In this document: piece by piece, positions 19,827 through 33,761 of the stretch
Position numbering within the stretch: the stretch's first letter is position 1
How the letters are laid out: each line of letters begins with the position of its first letter
Assembly: GCA_037043235.1 (NCBI GenBank)
Contig: JAWRVZ010000608.1
Span: 62,001-126,000 of the forward strand
Length of the DNA stretch: 64,000 nucleotides
Direction: 5' to 3'
Origin: Rhodeus uyekii
Lineage: Eukaryota > Chordata > Actinopteri > Cypriniformes > Acheilognathidae
The notes under the pieces: generated by a model
What the model saw: only the letters and a program-made list of their open reading frames with translations
What the model was told of the DNA's origin: nothing
Database searches by the model: none
Made by a program: the position numbers and the translations under genes

Positions 19827-21652
19827 ATATAGCTGCAAGCAGCCATGACGGGGCCAAGCACAAGGAGGGCATTAAATGTCATGCTGACATGGCTGGCAGC
19901 ATCAGACCAACGGCAGTAAGCATCTAAAGACATTTCAATATGACTTCAGTCTAAATGCCTGAAAAATCATCAATACGGTCTGATAGAAATTCAACCTAAC
20001 GGTTTATCACGTTCGACCAACAGGCAGCGCTGTAACCAAAAATGATGTGTCAAATCATGTGGTATATCCAGAGTGAGGTGACAATGACACATGCAAAGTT
20101 TGGTGTCAATAGGGTAAAGCATTGCTGACATACAACTTTAAAGTCATGTGTTTAAACATAGCATTTCATGACAAAATTCTAAATAGCCGACGCTGAAAAT
20201 GGCCGATATGGGGAAATTTGGTATCGCAGGACTCGGCATAATACACTGAATCTAAAGAGAGCAGTTTCATGATTTTTGGACAAAGCGTTCAGGAGTTATA
20301 ATCAAAAATGTCAGTTTTTCATATCTCCTGACCACTAGGGGGCAGAGCGCCAAAACTCTGCAGGTAGCCTCAGATCATGATTGACATGACACACAGAAAG
20401 TTTGGTCAGAATACGCTAATGAGTTGCGGAGATATAGCCTTTTAATTCAATGGCTATTGTGTCGAATTCTTTCGCAAATTATTTGTAAACGGTTTGACGA
20501 ATAAACTTTCTGTGAATAACTTTTGGTCAACATGGTCTGGAGATGATGTGGTTCAATTTTGGTGAAATTTGGACGAACGGTCTAGGAGGAGTTCGAAAAA
20601 GTAGGTTTTTCAAGAAAAACAACATGGCGGACAGGAAGTTTGGCCGACTATGACAAATTTAGTATCTGTGTTCTCGGCTTGATCCAAGGAACGTATAAAG
20701 ACAGTTTATTTTAGCATAGGTTAACGTATTAAAAAGTTATTAGCATATTTGTAAATTTGGTTATAACTTTTGACCACAAGGTGGCGCTGCCTCGAAACTT
20801 TTTGTGTCTTATCAAGCCTAGATGCCAGAGACACATATCGAGTTTTGTAACGATACGCCAATGTGTTCATTAAATATAGCAATTTATGACAAAATTCAAA
20901 ATGGCCGACACTCAAAATGGCCGATATAGGAAAATTTGGTATCGCACGACTCGGCATGATGCACTGAATCTAAAGAGACCAGTTTTATGATTTTTGGCTA
21001 AAGCGTTCAGAAGTTATAAGCAAATATTTCACTTTTTCATATCTCCTGACCACTAGGGGGCACTGTGCCAAAACTCTGCAGGTAGCCTCAGATCTTGATT
21101 AACGTAACACACACCAAGTTTGGTCAGAATACGCTAATGCGTTGTGGAGATATAGCCTCGCTTTCATTTCTGCGGCCATTTTGTCTAATTCATTCGCAAG
21201 GTATTCGTAAACGGTTTGACGAATCAACTTTCTTTGAATAACTTTTTGTCCCCATGGTCTGGAGATGATGTGGTTGAATTTTCGAGAAAATCGGACAAAC
21301 GGCCTAGGAGGAGTTCGAAAAAGTAGGTTTTTCATAAAATTCAAAATGGCGGAAAAATTTTCATGGCGGAAAATGACGTCATAGGGTGCAATCGAATCGT
21401 CTTGAGCCAAGGAATTAGTGGACGAAAGAATTTTGTTTCTAGGACATACGGTTCAAAAGTTATTTACGTAAACGTGAGTTCAACTTTGGACAGTTGGTGG
21501 CGCTAGAGACATTGAGTTAGAGACTTCAAATTTGCTATGGTCAATGATTGGCTTGTCCTCTTTCAGTGTGCCAAATTTCATCATTTTCCCGCAAACGGTT
21601 CTATGGCCTGCCATAGACTTCCATGGCGGAAGAAGAAGAAGAAGAAGAGGAA
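19827..21652 (+). mobile_element. Array unit 5 (A, two modules, no tail)
   Basis: 1826 bp with the CAAG-type hairpin and GGGGCCAAGCAC, the 12-bp match to the tail. CTCF-like sites are at 20332 and 21050. It ends in a GAA run directly joined to the next start, with no TAA stretch. Confidence 0.86.
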
Positions 21653-22953
21653 ATATAGCTGCTAGCAGCAATCACGGGGCCAAGCGCAAGGAGGGCATTA
21701 AATGTCATGCCGACATGGCTGGCATCATCAGACCAACGGCAGTAAGAATCTAAAGACATGTCAATATGACTTATGTCTAAATGGCTGAAAAATCAACAAT
21801 ACGGTCTTTAGTATTTCGATTTAATGGTTTATCACATTCAACCAACAGGCAGCGCTGTAACCAAATTGTAGTGTGTGGTACATTGAGAGTGCGGTGACAT
21901 TGACACATGCAAAGTTTGCTTTTAATTGGGTAAACCATTGCTGACAGAGCACTAAAGTCATGTGTTTGTTAAACATAGCATCTTATAGGAAAAATCGAAA
22001 TGGCAGACGCTCAAAATGGCCGATATGGGAATATTTGGTATCACAGGACTCGGCATGACCCACTGGATCTAAACAGACCAGTTTCATGATTTTTGGCCAA
22101 AGGGTTCAGAAGTTATAAGCAAAAAAGTCAGTTTTTCATAACTCCTGACCACTAGGGGGCACAGCGCCAAAACTCTGCAGGTAGCCTCAGACAATGATTG
22201 ACATAATACACACCTAGTTTGGTCAGAAAAGGCTAATGCATTGCGGAGATAAAGCCTCAATTTCATTTTGGCGACTTTTACCTCGGATTCTTTTGCGAGT
22301 TATTCGTAAACGGTTTGACGAATCAACTTTCTTTATATATCGTTTTGTCCACATTGTCTGGAGATGATGTGGTTCAATTTTGGTGAAAATCAGACAAACG
22401 GCCTAGGAGGAGTTCGACAAAGTAGGTTTTTCAAAAAAATCAAAATGGCGGGAAAATTTTCATGACGGAAAATGACGTCATAGGGTGCAATCGAATCGTC
22501 TTGACCCAAGGAATCAGTGGACAAAAGAATTTTGTTTCTAGGACATACGGTTCAAAAGTTATTTACGTAAACGTGAGTGCAACTTTGGACAGTTGGTGGC
22601 GGTATAGAGATTGAGTTAGAGACTTCAATTTTGCTATGGTCAATGATTGGACTGTCCTTTATGAGTGTGCCAACTTTGTTTCATTTTCCCGCTTACGGTT
22701 CTATGGGCTGTCATAGACTTCAATGGCAGAAGAAAAAGAATAATAATAATAATAATAATAATAAGAACCGGAACAAAAACAATAGGTGCCTCCGCACCTT
22801 CGGTGCTTGGCCCCTAATAATAATAATAATAATAAGAACCGGAACAAAAACAATAGGTGCCTCCGCACCTTCGGTGCTTGGCCCCTAATAATAATAAGAA
22901 CCGGAACAGAAACAATAGGTGCCTTCGCACCTTCGGTGCTTGGCCCCTAATAA
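21653..22953 (+). mobile_element. Array unit 6 (A, one module, three 3' tails)
   Basis: One-module body of about 1.1 kb plus three tails beginning at 22765, 22836 and 22898. TAA runs of varying length separate them, unlike the strict 56-bp spacing in unit 1. A CTCF-like site is at 22149. It is the last A unit before the family B block. Confidence 0.87.
22765..22953 (+). repeat. Three family-A 3' tails separated by TAA runs
   Basis: GAACCGGAAC at 22765, 22836 and 22898. The third has AGAAAC and GCCTTCGCACC where the first two have AAAAAC and GCCTCCGCACC, the same variant as the tail at 17230. The variant tails therefore have separate origins. Confidence 0.9.
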
Positions 22954-25103
22954 ATATAGTTGCAAGCAGCAATGACCGGGGTTCAAACGTCGCAAGACCA
23001 TCTGAGCTGTCAAGACGGTTTGTGGTCAATCTGACTAGTTCTCCTAAAGTTCTGTGAAGTTTCTACTTTGTGTAAACAATGTATAGACATCTTTCAAAGA
23101 TGTTCAGAATGAGAAGATTAAATGATATTGACATTGTGAACTGAACATATGAACTGTTCTGTCGGTTTATGTCAGTCTAAGTCAATCTGACTTGTTCTCC
23201 ACATAAACAGAGCTTTATGAAGTTTCTATTTTGGTTAAATGATATATAGACGTTACAAAAAATTTTCAGTATGGGAAGATCTATCAAATGATAACAATGT
23301 GGATATGTTTAACACTACACGTCATATCATTTGAACTGTTATGACCTTTTTTTGTCAATCTGACTAGTTTTCCTAATGAGCACAGTTCTGTGAAGTTTCT
23401 ACTCTGTGCAAACAATGAATAGACATCTTTCAAAGATGTTCAGACTGAGAAGATTAAATGATATTAATATTGTGAACTGAACATCTGAACTGTTCTGTCG
23501 GTTTATGTCAGTCTATGTCAATCTGACTTGTTCTCCACATAAAAAGATTTTCTAGCCTGATGGTGCCTCTTGTGGACAAAAGTAGTATTACAACTTTTCT
23601 AAGATTTTAAAATAAAGATGGTTTATAATTTATTGTGAGCCCTATGAGCATCAGAAATACATGAGACCTGACACATTTCTTCAAAATGACTTGTTCTTAA
23701 CATGTTCACAGTTCTGTGACGTTTCTCTTGTTGACAAAACTAGTATTACAGCTTTTCTAAGATTTTAAAATATAGAGTGTTTATAATTTATTGTGAGCCG
23801 TACGAGCATCAGAAATACATGAAACCTCACAAGTTTCTTCATAATGTCTTGTTCTGAACATTTACACAGTTTTGTGAAGTTTCTTGTTTTTGGACAAGAT
23901 ATATAGACATTTTAATCACAATAGGCCAAATCAGAAATATATGAAAAATTGTATCTGCTGAACGGTTTAACTAATCGAAAATCCTTTGACAACTTTTTGC
24001 CTTGAGTGTCCCTAGATGATGCGTGTGAATTTTCAAGCCAGTGAAATTGACGGCCTATGACGAGTTCGAAAAATCTGAAATTTCAAAAATCTCCAATATT
24101 TCGCAAACAATTTGATTGACAGCAGTGGTTCTTGAGGCAAAGTTGTTCAGTATGAGGAGATCTATCAGATGATATCAATATTTTGTGGATGCGTGAAACA
24201 CCACGTGAGTAGAGACGCAAAAAACTTGTTAGCGCCAACTAGTGTCCGATTTTCTTAAAAATTCTGACAGACCACTAGGGCCATGAGTCAAACACGCCCA
24301 TCGAGTTTCGTTCCGATCGACCTTCGTTAAGCTAGTCTAATTGATGCTCAAAGTTCATTGGCCGATGACGATCATGTTTTTTGAGATACACCAATGTCCT
24401 CATAGACCATCATGGACCCTTGGACAAAGACCGTGCATGACAAGTCTCAGGTCAATCGGACTACCATGTGACCCTGTACAGGTGATTGAGTGTTTTTTTC
24501 GCAATATAGCGCCACCAAGTGGTCAATCATCGCAGTTTTTTTGGTGTGACCACAAATTGAGCTTATACATGACTATGTGAAGTTTGGTGAGATTATCTCT
24601 TTGCGTTCCAGAGCTATTACAATTTTAGCAAAAGTGTCTCCGCCTTATGCGAACGTTTTATTGTCTTGTTGCAAGCGTGAATCACCGATCAAAATTCCTT
24701 TGACAACTTTTGGTCATGAGAGTCTCTAGATGATGTGTGTGAAATTTTGCGTGATTTGGACAAACGGCCTATGAGGAGTTCGAAAAATTTTTTTTTCAGA
24801 AAAATCAAAATGGCGGAAAATTTTTATAGGCGGAAATGAAATCGGAGATATACATTTTTTAAGTTTTGAGCCAAGGATTCCAGAGATATAAGACACTTGA
24901 GTGTACGACAAACGGTTTACGAGTTATGAACATGTACGCGTTTGTAGTCGCTGTAGCGCCACCTATAGCCCGATTTGCGTCATATTTTGATACGTTCTCC
25001 CCAAATTGAGACCTACCATCTGACAAAGTTTCAAGTCTCTAGACCTTACGGTTTGGTCTGCACGAGACGCATTACGGCAGAATAATAATAATAATAATAA
25101 TAA
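22954..25103 (+). mobile_element. Array unit 7 (family B, no tail)
   Basis: 2150 bp. Starts ATATAGTTGCAAGCAGC (one T in place of C in the hairpin arm), then AATGACCGGGGTTCAAACG. The first half holds AGTTCTGTGAAGTTTCTAC-type phrases; the second half has two degenerate modules (about 23,980 and 24,690) related to the family A module. CACGTG occurs near 24212. It ends with GTAGCGCCACCTATAGCCC, ACGGCAG and (AAT)n. Confidence 0.87.
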
Positions 25104-27258
25104 ATATAGCTGCAAGCAGCAATGACCGGGGTTCAAACGTCGCAAGACCATCTGAGCTGTCAAGACGGTTTGTGGTCAATCTGACTAGTTCTCCTAATGT
25201 GCACAGTTCTGTGAAGTTTCTACTTTGTGTAAACAATGTATAGACATCTTTCAAAGATGTTCAGAATGAGAAGATCGAATGATATTGACATTGTGAACTG
25301 AACATATGAACAGTTATGTCGGTGTATGTAGGTCTATGTCAATCTAACTTATTCTCCACATAAACAGAGCTTTATGAAGTTTCTAGTTTGTGTAAATGAT
25401 ATATAGACGTTACAATTTTTTTCAGTATGGGAAGATCTATCAAATGATATTAATGTGGATATGTTTAACACTACACGTCATATCATTTGAACTGTTATGA
25501 CCTTTTTTTGTCAATCTGACTAGTTTTTTCCTAATGAGCACAGTTCTGTGAAGTTTCTACTCTGTGCAAACAATGAATAGACATCTTTCAAAGATGTTCA
25601 GACTGAGAAGATTAAATGATATTAATATTGTGAACTGAACATCTGAACTGTTCTGTCGGTTTATGTCAGTCTATGTCAATCTGACTTGTTCTCCACATAA
25701 AAAGATTTTCTAGCCTGATGGTGCCTCTTGTGGACAAAAGTAGTATTACAGCTTTTCTAAGATTTTAAAATGTAGATCATTTGTAATTTATTGTGAGCCC
25801 TATGAGCATCAGAAATACATGAGACCTGACACATTTCTTCAAAATGACTTGTTCTTAACATGTTCACAGATCTGTGACGTTTCTCTTGTGGACAAAACTA
25901 GTATTACAGCTTTTCTAAGATTTTAAAATATAGATCGTTTATTATTTATTGTGAGCCGTACGATCATCAGAAATACATGAAACCTCACAAGTTTCTTCAT
26001 AATGTCTTGTTCTTAACATTTACACAGTTTTGTGAAGTTTCTTGTTTTTGGACAAGATATATAGACATTTTAATCACAATAGGCCAAATCAGAAATATAT
26101 GAAAAATTGTATCTGCTAAACGGTTTAACTAATCGAAAATCCTTTGACAACTTTTTGCCTTGAGTGTCCCTAGATGGTGCGTGTGAATTTTCAAGCCAGT
26201 GAGATTGACGGCCTATGACGAGTTCGAAAAATTTGAAATTTCAAAAATCTCCAATATTTCACAAACAGTTTGATTGACAGCAGTGGTTCTTGAGGCAAAG
26301 TTGTTCAGTATGAGGAGATCTATCAGATGGTATCAATATTTTGTGGATGTGTGAAACACTACGTGAGTAGGGACGCAAAAAACTCGTTAGCGCCAACTAG
26401 TGTCCGATTTTCTTCAAAATTCTGACAAACCACTAGGGCCATGAGTCATACACGCCCATCGAGTTTCGTTCCGATCGACCTTCGTTAAGCTAGTCTAATT
26501 GATGCTCAAAGTTCATTGGCCGATGACGGTCATGTTTTTTGAGATACACCAATGTCCTCATAGACCATCATGGACCCTTGGACAAAGACCGTGCATGACA
26601 AGTCTCAGGTCAATCGGACTACCATGTGACCCTGTACAGGTGATTGAGTGTTTTTTTCGCAATATAGCGCCACCAAGTGGTCAATCATCGCAGATTTTTT
26701 GGTGTGACCACAAATTGAGCTTATACATGACTATGTGAAGTTTGGTGAGATTATCTCTTTCCGTTGCAGAGCTATTACAATTTTATTAAAAGTGTCTCTG
26801 CCTTATCCGAACGTTTTATTGTCTTGTTGCAAGCGTGAATCACCGATCAAAAATCCCTTGACAACTTTTGGTCATGAGAGTCTCTAGATGATGTGTGTGA
26901 AATTTTGCGTGATTTGGACAAACGGTCTATGAGGAGTTCGAAAACTTTTTTTTTCAGAAAATTCAAAATGGCGGAAAATTTTTATAGGCGGAAATGAAAT
27001 CGGAGATATACATTTTTTAAGTCTTGAGCCAAGGATTCCAGGGATATAAGACACTTGAGTGTACGACAAACGGTTTACGAGTTATGAGCGTGTACGCGTT
27101 TGTAGTCGCTGTAGCGCCACCTATTGCCCGATTTGCGTCATATTTTGATACGTTCTCCCCAAACTGAGACCTACCATCTGACCAACTTTCAAGTCTCTAG
27201 ACCTTACGGTTTGGTCTGCACGATAAGAAGTACGGCAGAATAATAATAATAATAATAA
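25104..27258 (+). mobile_element. Array unit 8 (family B, no tail)
   Basis: 2155 bp, aligned to unit 7 over its full length with scattered substitutions; canonical GCTGCAAGCAGC hairpin. It ends in (AAT)n joined to the next start. Confidence 0.88.
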
Positions 27259-29321
27259 ATATAGCTGCAAGCAGCAATGACCGGGGTTCAAACGTAGCAG
27301 GACCATCTGAGCTGTCATGACGGTTTGTGGTCAATCTGACTAGTTCTCCTAATGTGCACAGTTCTGTGAAGTTTCTACTTTGTGTAAACAATGTATAGAC
27401 ATCTTTCAAAGATGTTCAGAATGAGAAGATCAAATGATATTGACATTGTGAACTGAACATATGAACTGTGTATGTCGGTCTATGTCAATCTGACTTGTTC
27501 TCCACATAAACAGAGCTTTATGAAGTTTCTAGTTTGTGTAAATGATATATAGACATGTTACAATTTTTTTCAGTATGGGAAGATCTATCAAATGATAATA
27601 ATGTGGATATGTTTAACACTACACGCTACTCTGTGCAAACAATTAATAGACATCTTTCAAAGATGTTCAGACTGAGAAGATTAAATGATATTGTGAACTG
27701 AACATCTGAACTGTTCTGTCGTTTTATGTCAGTCTATGTCAATCTGACTTGTTCTCCACATAAAAAGATTTTCTAGCCTGATGGTGCCTCTTGTGGACAA
27801 AAGTAGTATTACAGCTTTTCTAAGATTTTAAAATGTAGATCGTTTGTAATTTATTGTGAGCCCTATGAGCATCAGAAATACATGAGACCTGACACATTTC
27901 TTCAAAATGACTTGTTCTTAACATGTTCACAGATCTGTGACGTTTCTCTTGAGGACAAAACTAGTATGACAGCTTTTCAAAGATTTTAAAATATAGAAAG
28001 TTTATAATTTATTGTGAGCCGTACGAGCATCAGAAATACATGAAACCTCACAAGTTTCTTCAAAATGACTTGTTCTTAACATTTACACAGTTTTGTGAAG
28101 TTTCTTGTTTTTGGACAAGATATATAGACATTTTAATCACAATAGGCCAAATCAGAAATATATGAAAAATTGTATCTGCTGAACGGTTTAACTAATCAAA
28201 AATCCTTTGACAACTTTTTGCCTTGAGTGTCCCTAGATGATGCGTGTGAATTTTCAAGCCAGTGAGATTGACGGCCTATGACGAGTTCGAAAAATTTGAA
28301 ATTTCAAAAATCTCCAATATTTCGCAAACAATTTTATTGACAGCAGTGGTTCTTGAGGCAAAGTAGTTCAGTATGAGGAGATCTATCAGATGATATCAAT
28401 ATTTTGTGGATGCGTGAAACACCACGTGAGTAGAGATGCAAAAAACTTGTTAGCGCCAACTAGTGTCCGATTTTCTTCAAAATTCTGACAGACCACTAGG
28501 GCCAAGAGTCAAACACGCCCATCGAGTTTCGTTCCGATCAACCTTCGTTAAGCTAGTCTAATTGATGCTCAAAGTTCATTGGCCGATGACGGTCATGTTT
28601 TTTGAGATACACCAATGTCCTCATAGACCATCATGGACCCTTGGACAAAGACCGTGCATGACAAGTCTCAGGTCAATCGGACTACCATGTGACCCTGTAC
28701 AGGTGATTGAGTGTTTTTTTCGCAATTTAGCGCCACCAAGTGGTCAATCATCGCATTTTTTTTGGTGTGACCACAAATTGAGCTTATACATGACTATGTG
28801 AAGTTTGGTGAGATTATCTCTTTGCGTTCCAGAGCTATTACAATTTTAGCAAAAGTGTCTCTGCCTTATCCGAACGTTTTATTGTCTTGTTGAAAGCGTG
28901 AATCACCGATCAAAATTCCTTTGACAACTTTTGGTCATGAGAGTCTCTAGATGATGTGTGTGAAATTTTGCGTGATTTGGACAAACGGCCTATGAGGAGT
29001 TCGAAATTTTTTTTTTTCAGAAAATTCAAAATGGCGGAAAATGTTTATAGGCGGAAATGAAATCGGAGATATACATTTTTTGAGTCTTGAGCCAAGGATT
29101 CCAGGGATATAAGACACTTGAGTGTACGACAAACGGTTCACGAGTTATGAGAGTGTACGCGTTTGTAGTCGCTGTAGCGCCACCTATTGCCCGATTTGCG
29201 TCATATTTTGATACGTTCTCCCCAAATTGAGACCTACCATCTGACCAACTTTCAAGTCTCTAGACCTTACGGTTTGGTCTGCACGATAAGAAGTACGGCA
29301 GAATAATAATAATAATAATAA
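27259..29321 (+). mobile_element. Array unit 9 (family B, internally deleted)
   Basis: 2063 bp. About 90 bp shorter than units 7 and 8 because parts of the 5' half are missing, the larger gap being where ACTACACG joins CTACTCTGTGC near 27627. It is otherwise collinear. Confidence 0.86.
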
Positions 29322-31593
29322 ATATAGCTGCAAGCAGCAATGACCGGGGTTCAAACGTCGTAAGACCATCTGAGCTGTCAAGACGGTTTGTGGTCAATCT
29401 GACTAGTTCTCCTAATGTGCACAGTTCTGTGAAGTTTCTACTTTGTGTAAACAATGTATAGACATCTTTCAAAGATGTTCAGAATGAGAAGATCAAATGA
29501 TATTGACATTGTGAACTGAACATATGAACTGTTATGTCGGTCTATGTCAATCTGACTTGTTCTCCACATAAACAGAGCTTTATGAAGTTTCTAGTTTGTA
29601 TAAATGATATATAGACGTTACAAAATTTTTTCAGTATGGGAAGATCTATCAAATGATAACAATGTGGATATGTTTAACACTACACGTCATATCATTTGAA
29701 CTGTTATGACCTTTTTTTGTCAATCTGACTAGTTTTCCTAATGAGCACAGTTCTGTGAAGTTTCTACTCTGTGCAAACGTCTGTACGACAAACGGTTTGC
29801 GAGTTATGAGCGTGTACGCGTTTGTAGTCGCTGTAGCGCCACCTATTGCCCGATTTGCGTCATATTTTGATACGTTCTCCCCAAATTGAGACCTACCATC
29901 TGACCAACTTTCAACTCTCTAGACCTTACGGTTTGGTCTGCACGATAAGAAGTACGGCACACTGCACGTCATATCATTTGAACTGTTATGACCTTTTTTT
30001 GTCAATCTGTCTAGTTTTCCTAATGAGCACAGTTCTGTGAAGTTTCTACTCTGTGCAAACAATGAATAGATATCTTTCAAAGATGTTCAGACTGAGAAGA
30101 TTAAATGATATTAATATTGTGAACTGAACATCTGAACTGTTCTGTCGGTTTATGTTAGTCTATGTCAATCTGACTTGTTCTCCACATAAAAAGATTTTCT
30201 GGCCTGATGGTGCCTCTTGTGGACAAAACTAGTATTACAGCTTTTCTAAGATTTTAAAATGTAGATGGTTTATAATTTATTGTGAGCCGTACGAGTCTCA
30301 GAAATACATGAAACCTCACAAGTTTCTTCATAATGTCTGGTTCTTAACATTTACACAGTTTTGTGAAGTTTCTTGTTTTTGGACAAGATATATAGACATT
30401 TTAATCACAATAGGCCAAATCAGAAATATATGAAAAATTGTATCTGCTGAACGGTTTAACTAATCGAAAATCCTTTGACAACTTTTTGCCTTGAGTGTCC
30501 CTAGATGATGCGTGTGAATTTTCAAGCCAGTGAGATTGACGGCCTATGACGAGTTCGAAAAATTTGAAATTTCAAAAATCTCCAATATTTCGCAAACAAT
30601 TTGATTGACAGCAGTGGTTCTTGAGGCAAAGTTGTTCAGTATGAGGAGATCTATCAGATGATATCAATATTTTGTGGATGCGTGAAACACCACGTGAGTA
30701 GAGATGCAAAAAACTCGTTAGCGCCAACTAGTGTCCGATTTTCTTCAAAATTCTGACAGACCACTACGGCCATGAGTCAAACACGCCCATCGAGTTTCGT
30801 TCCAATCGACCTTCGTTAAGCTAGTCTAATTGATGCTCAAAGTTCATTGGCCGATGACGGTCATGTTTTTTGAGATAAACCAATGTCCTCATAGACCGTC
30901 ATGGACCCTTGGACAAAGACCGTGCATGACAAGTCTCAGGTCAATCGGACTACCATGTGACCCTGTACAGGTGATTGAGTGTTTTTTTCGCAATATAGCG
31001 CCACCAAGTGGTCAATCATCGCAGTTTTTTTGGAGTGACCACAAATTGAGCTTATACATGACTATGTGAAGTTTGGTGAGATTATCTCTTTGCGTTCCAG
31101 AGCTATTACGATTTTAGCAAAAGTGTCTCCGCCTTATGCAAACGTTTTATTGTCGTGTTGCAAGCGTGAATCACTGATTAAAATTCCTTTGACAACTTTT
31201 GGTCATGAGAGTTTCTAGATGATGCGTGGGAAATTTTGCGTGATTTGGCCAAACGGCCTATGAGGAGTTCGAAAAATTTTTTTTTTCAGAAAATTCAAAA
31301 TGGCGGAAAATTTTTATAGGCGGAAATGAAATCGGAGATATACATTTTTTAAGTCTTGAGCCAAGGATTCCAGGGATATAAGACACTTGAGTGTACGACA
31401 AACGGTTTGCGAGTTATGAGCGTGTACGCGTTTGTAGTCGCTGTAGCGCCACCTATTGCCCGATTTGCGTCATATTTTGATACGTTCTCCCCAAATTGAG
31501 ACCTACCATCTGACCAACTTTCAAGTCTCTAGACCTTACGGTTTGGTCTGCACGATAAGAAGTACGGCAGAATAATAATAATAATAATAATAA
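29322..31593 (+). mobile_element. Array unit 10 (family B, internal rearrangement)
   Basis: 2272 bp. At about 29779 the 5' half is interrupted by about 180 bp copied from a family B 3' end: CGACAAACGGTTTGCGAG through AGAAGTACGGCA. After this the 5' half resumes, repeating about 100 bp already present at 29686-29780. See findings. Confidence 0.85.
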
Positions 31594-33707
31594 ATATAGC
31601 TGCAAGCAGCAATGACCGGGGTTCAAACGTAGCAGGACCATCTGAGCTGTCATGACTGTTTGTGGTCAATCTGACTAGTTCTCCTAATGTGCACAGTTCT
31701 GTGAGGTTTCTACTTTGTGCAAACAATGTATAGACATCTTTCAAAGATGTTCAGAATGAGAAGATCAAATGATATTGACATTGTGAACTGAACATATGAA
31801 CAGTTATGTCGGTTTATGTCAGTCTATGTCAATCTGACTTGTTCTCCACATAAAAAAAGATTTTCTAGTCTTATGGTGCCTCTTGTGGACAAAAGTAGTA
31901 TTACAGCTTTTCTAAGATTTTAAAATGTAGATCATTTGTAATTTATTGTGAGCCCTATGAGCATCAGAAATACATGAGACCTGACACATTTCTTCAAAAT
32001 GACTTGTTCTTAACATGCTCACAGATCTGTGACGTTTCTCTTGTGGACAAAACTAGTATTACAGCTTTTCTAAGATTTTAAAATGTAGATGGTTTATAAT
32101 TTATTGTGAGCCGTACGAGCATCAGAAATACATGAAACCTCACAAGTTTCTTCATAATGTCTGGTTCTTAACATTTACACAGTTTTGTGAAGTTTCTTGT
32201 TTGTGGACAAGATATATAGACATTTTAATCACAAGAAGATTAAATGATATTAATATTGTGAACTGAACATCTGAACTGTTCTGTCGGTTTATGTCAGTCT
32301 ATGTCAATCTGACTTGTTCTCCACATAAAAAGATTTCCTAGCCTGACGGTGCCTCTTGTGGAAAAAACTAGTATTACAGCTTTTCTAAGATTTTAAAATA
32401 TAGATCATTTATAATTTATTGTGATCCCTAAGAGCATCAGAAATACATGAAACCCCACACATTTCTTCAAATTGACTTGTTCTTAACATTTACACAGTTT
32501 TGTGAAGTTTCTTGTTTGTGGACAAGATATATAGACTTTTTACTCACAATAGGCCAGACCAGAAATATTTGAAAAATTGTATCTGCTGAACGGTTTAACT
32601 AATCGAAAATCCTTTGACAACTTTTTGCCTTGAGTGTCCCTAGATTATGCGTGTGAATTTTCAAGCCAGTGAGATTGACGGCCTATGACGAGTTCGAAAA
32701 ATTTGAAATTTCAAAAATCTCCAATATTTCGCAAACAATTTGATTGACAGCAGTGGTTCTTGAGGCAAAGTTGTTCAGTATGAGGAGACCTATCAGATGA
32801 TATCAATATTTTGTGGATGCGTGAAACACCACGTGAGTAGAGACACAAAAAACTCGTTAGCGCCAACTAGTGTCCGATTTTCTTCAAAATTCTGACAGAC
32901 CACTAGGGCCATGAGTCAAACACGCCCATTGAGTTTCGTTCCAATCAACCTTCGTTAAGCTAGTCTAATTGATGCTCAAAGTTCATTGGCCGATGACGGT
33001 CATGTTTTTTGAGATACACCAATGTCCTCATAGACCATCATGGACCCTTGGACAAAGACCGTGCATGACAAGTCTTAGGTCAATCGGACTAACATGTGAC
33101 CCTGTACAGGTGATTGAGTGTTTTTTTCGCAATATAGCGCCACCAAGTGGTCAATCATCGCAGTTTTTTTGGTGTGACCACAAATTGAGCTTATACATGA
33201 CTATGTGAAGTTTGGTGAGATTATCTCTTTGCGTTCCAGAGCTATTACGATTTTAGCAAAAGTGTCTCCGCCTTATGCGAACGTTTTATTGTCTTGTTGC
33301 AAGCGTGAATCACCGATCAAAATTCCTTTGACAACTTTTGGTCATGAGTGTCTCTAGATGATGCGTGGGAAATTTTGCATGATTTGGCCAAACGGCCTAT
33401 GAGGAGTTCGAAATTTTTTTTTTTCAGAAAATTCAAAATGGCGGAAAATTTTTATAGGCGGAAATGAAATCGGAGATATACATTTTTTAAGTCTTGAGCC
33501 AAGGATTCCAGGGATATAAGACACTTGAGTGTACGACAAACGGTTTACGAGTTATGAGCGTGTACGCGTTTGTAGTTGCTGTAGCGCCACCTATTGCCCG
33601 ATTTGCGTCATATTTTGATACGTTCTCCCCAAATTGAGACCTACCATCTGACCAACTTTCAAGTCTCTAGACCTTACGGTTTGGTCTGCACGATAAGAAG
33701 TACGGCA

Positions 33708-33761
<54 letters not shown>

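Noticed and set aside
22975..22995. GGGGTTCAAACG at family B starts as a tRNA T-arm or pol III B box
   Set aside because: It resembles the B-box GGTTCRANNCC but no A box or acceptor stem fits upstream, and its reverse complement in the 3' tail explains it better as a terminal inverted repeat.
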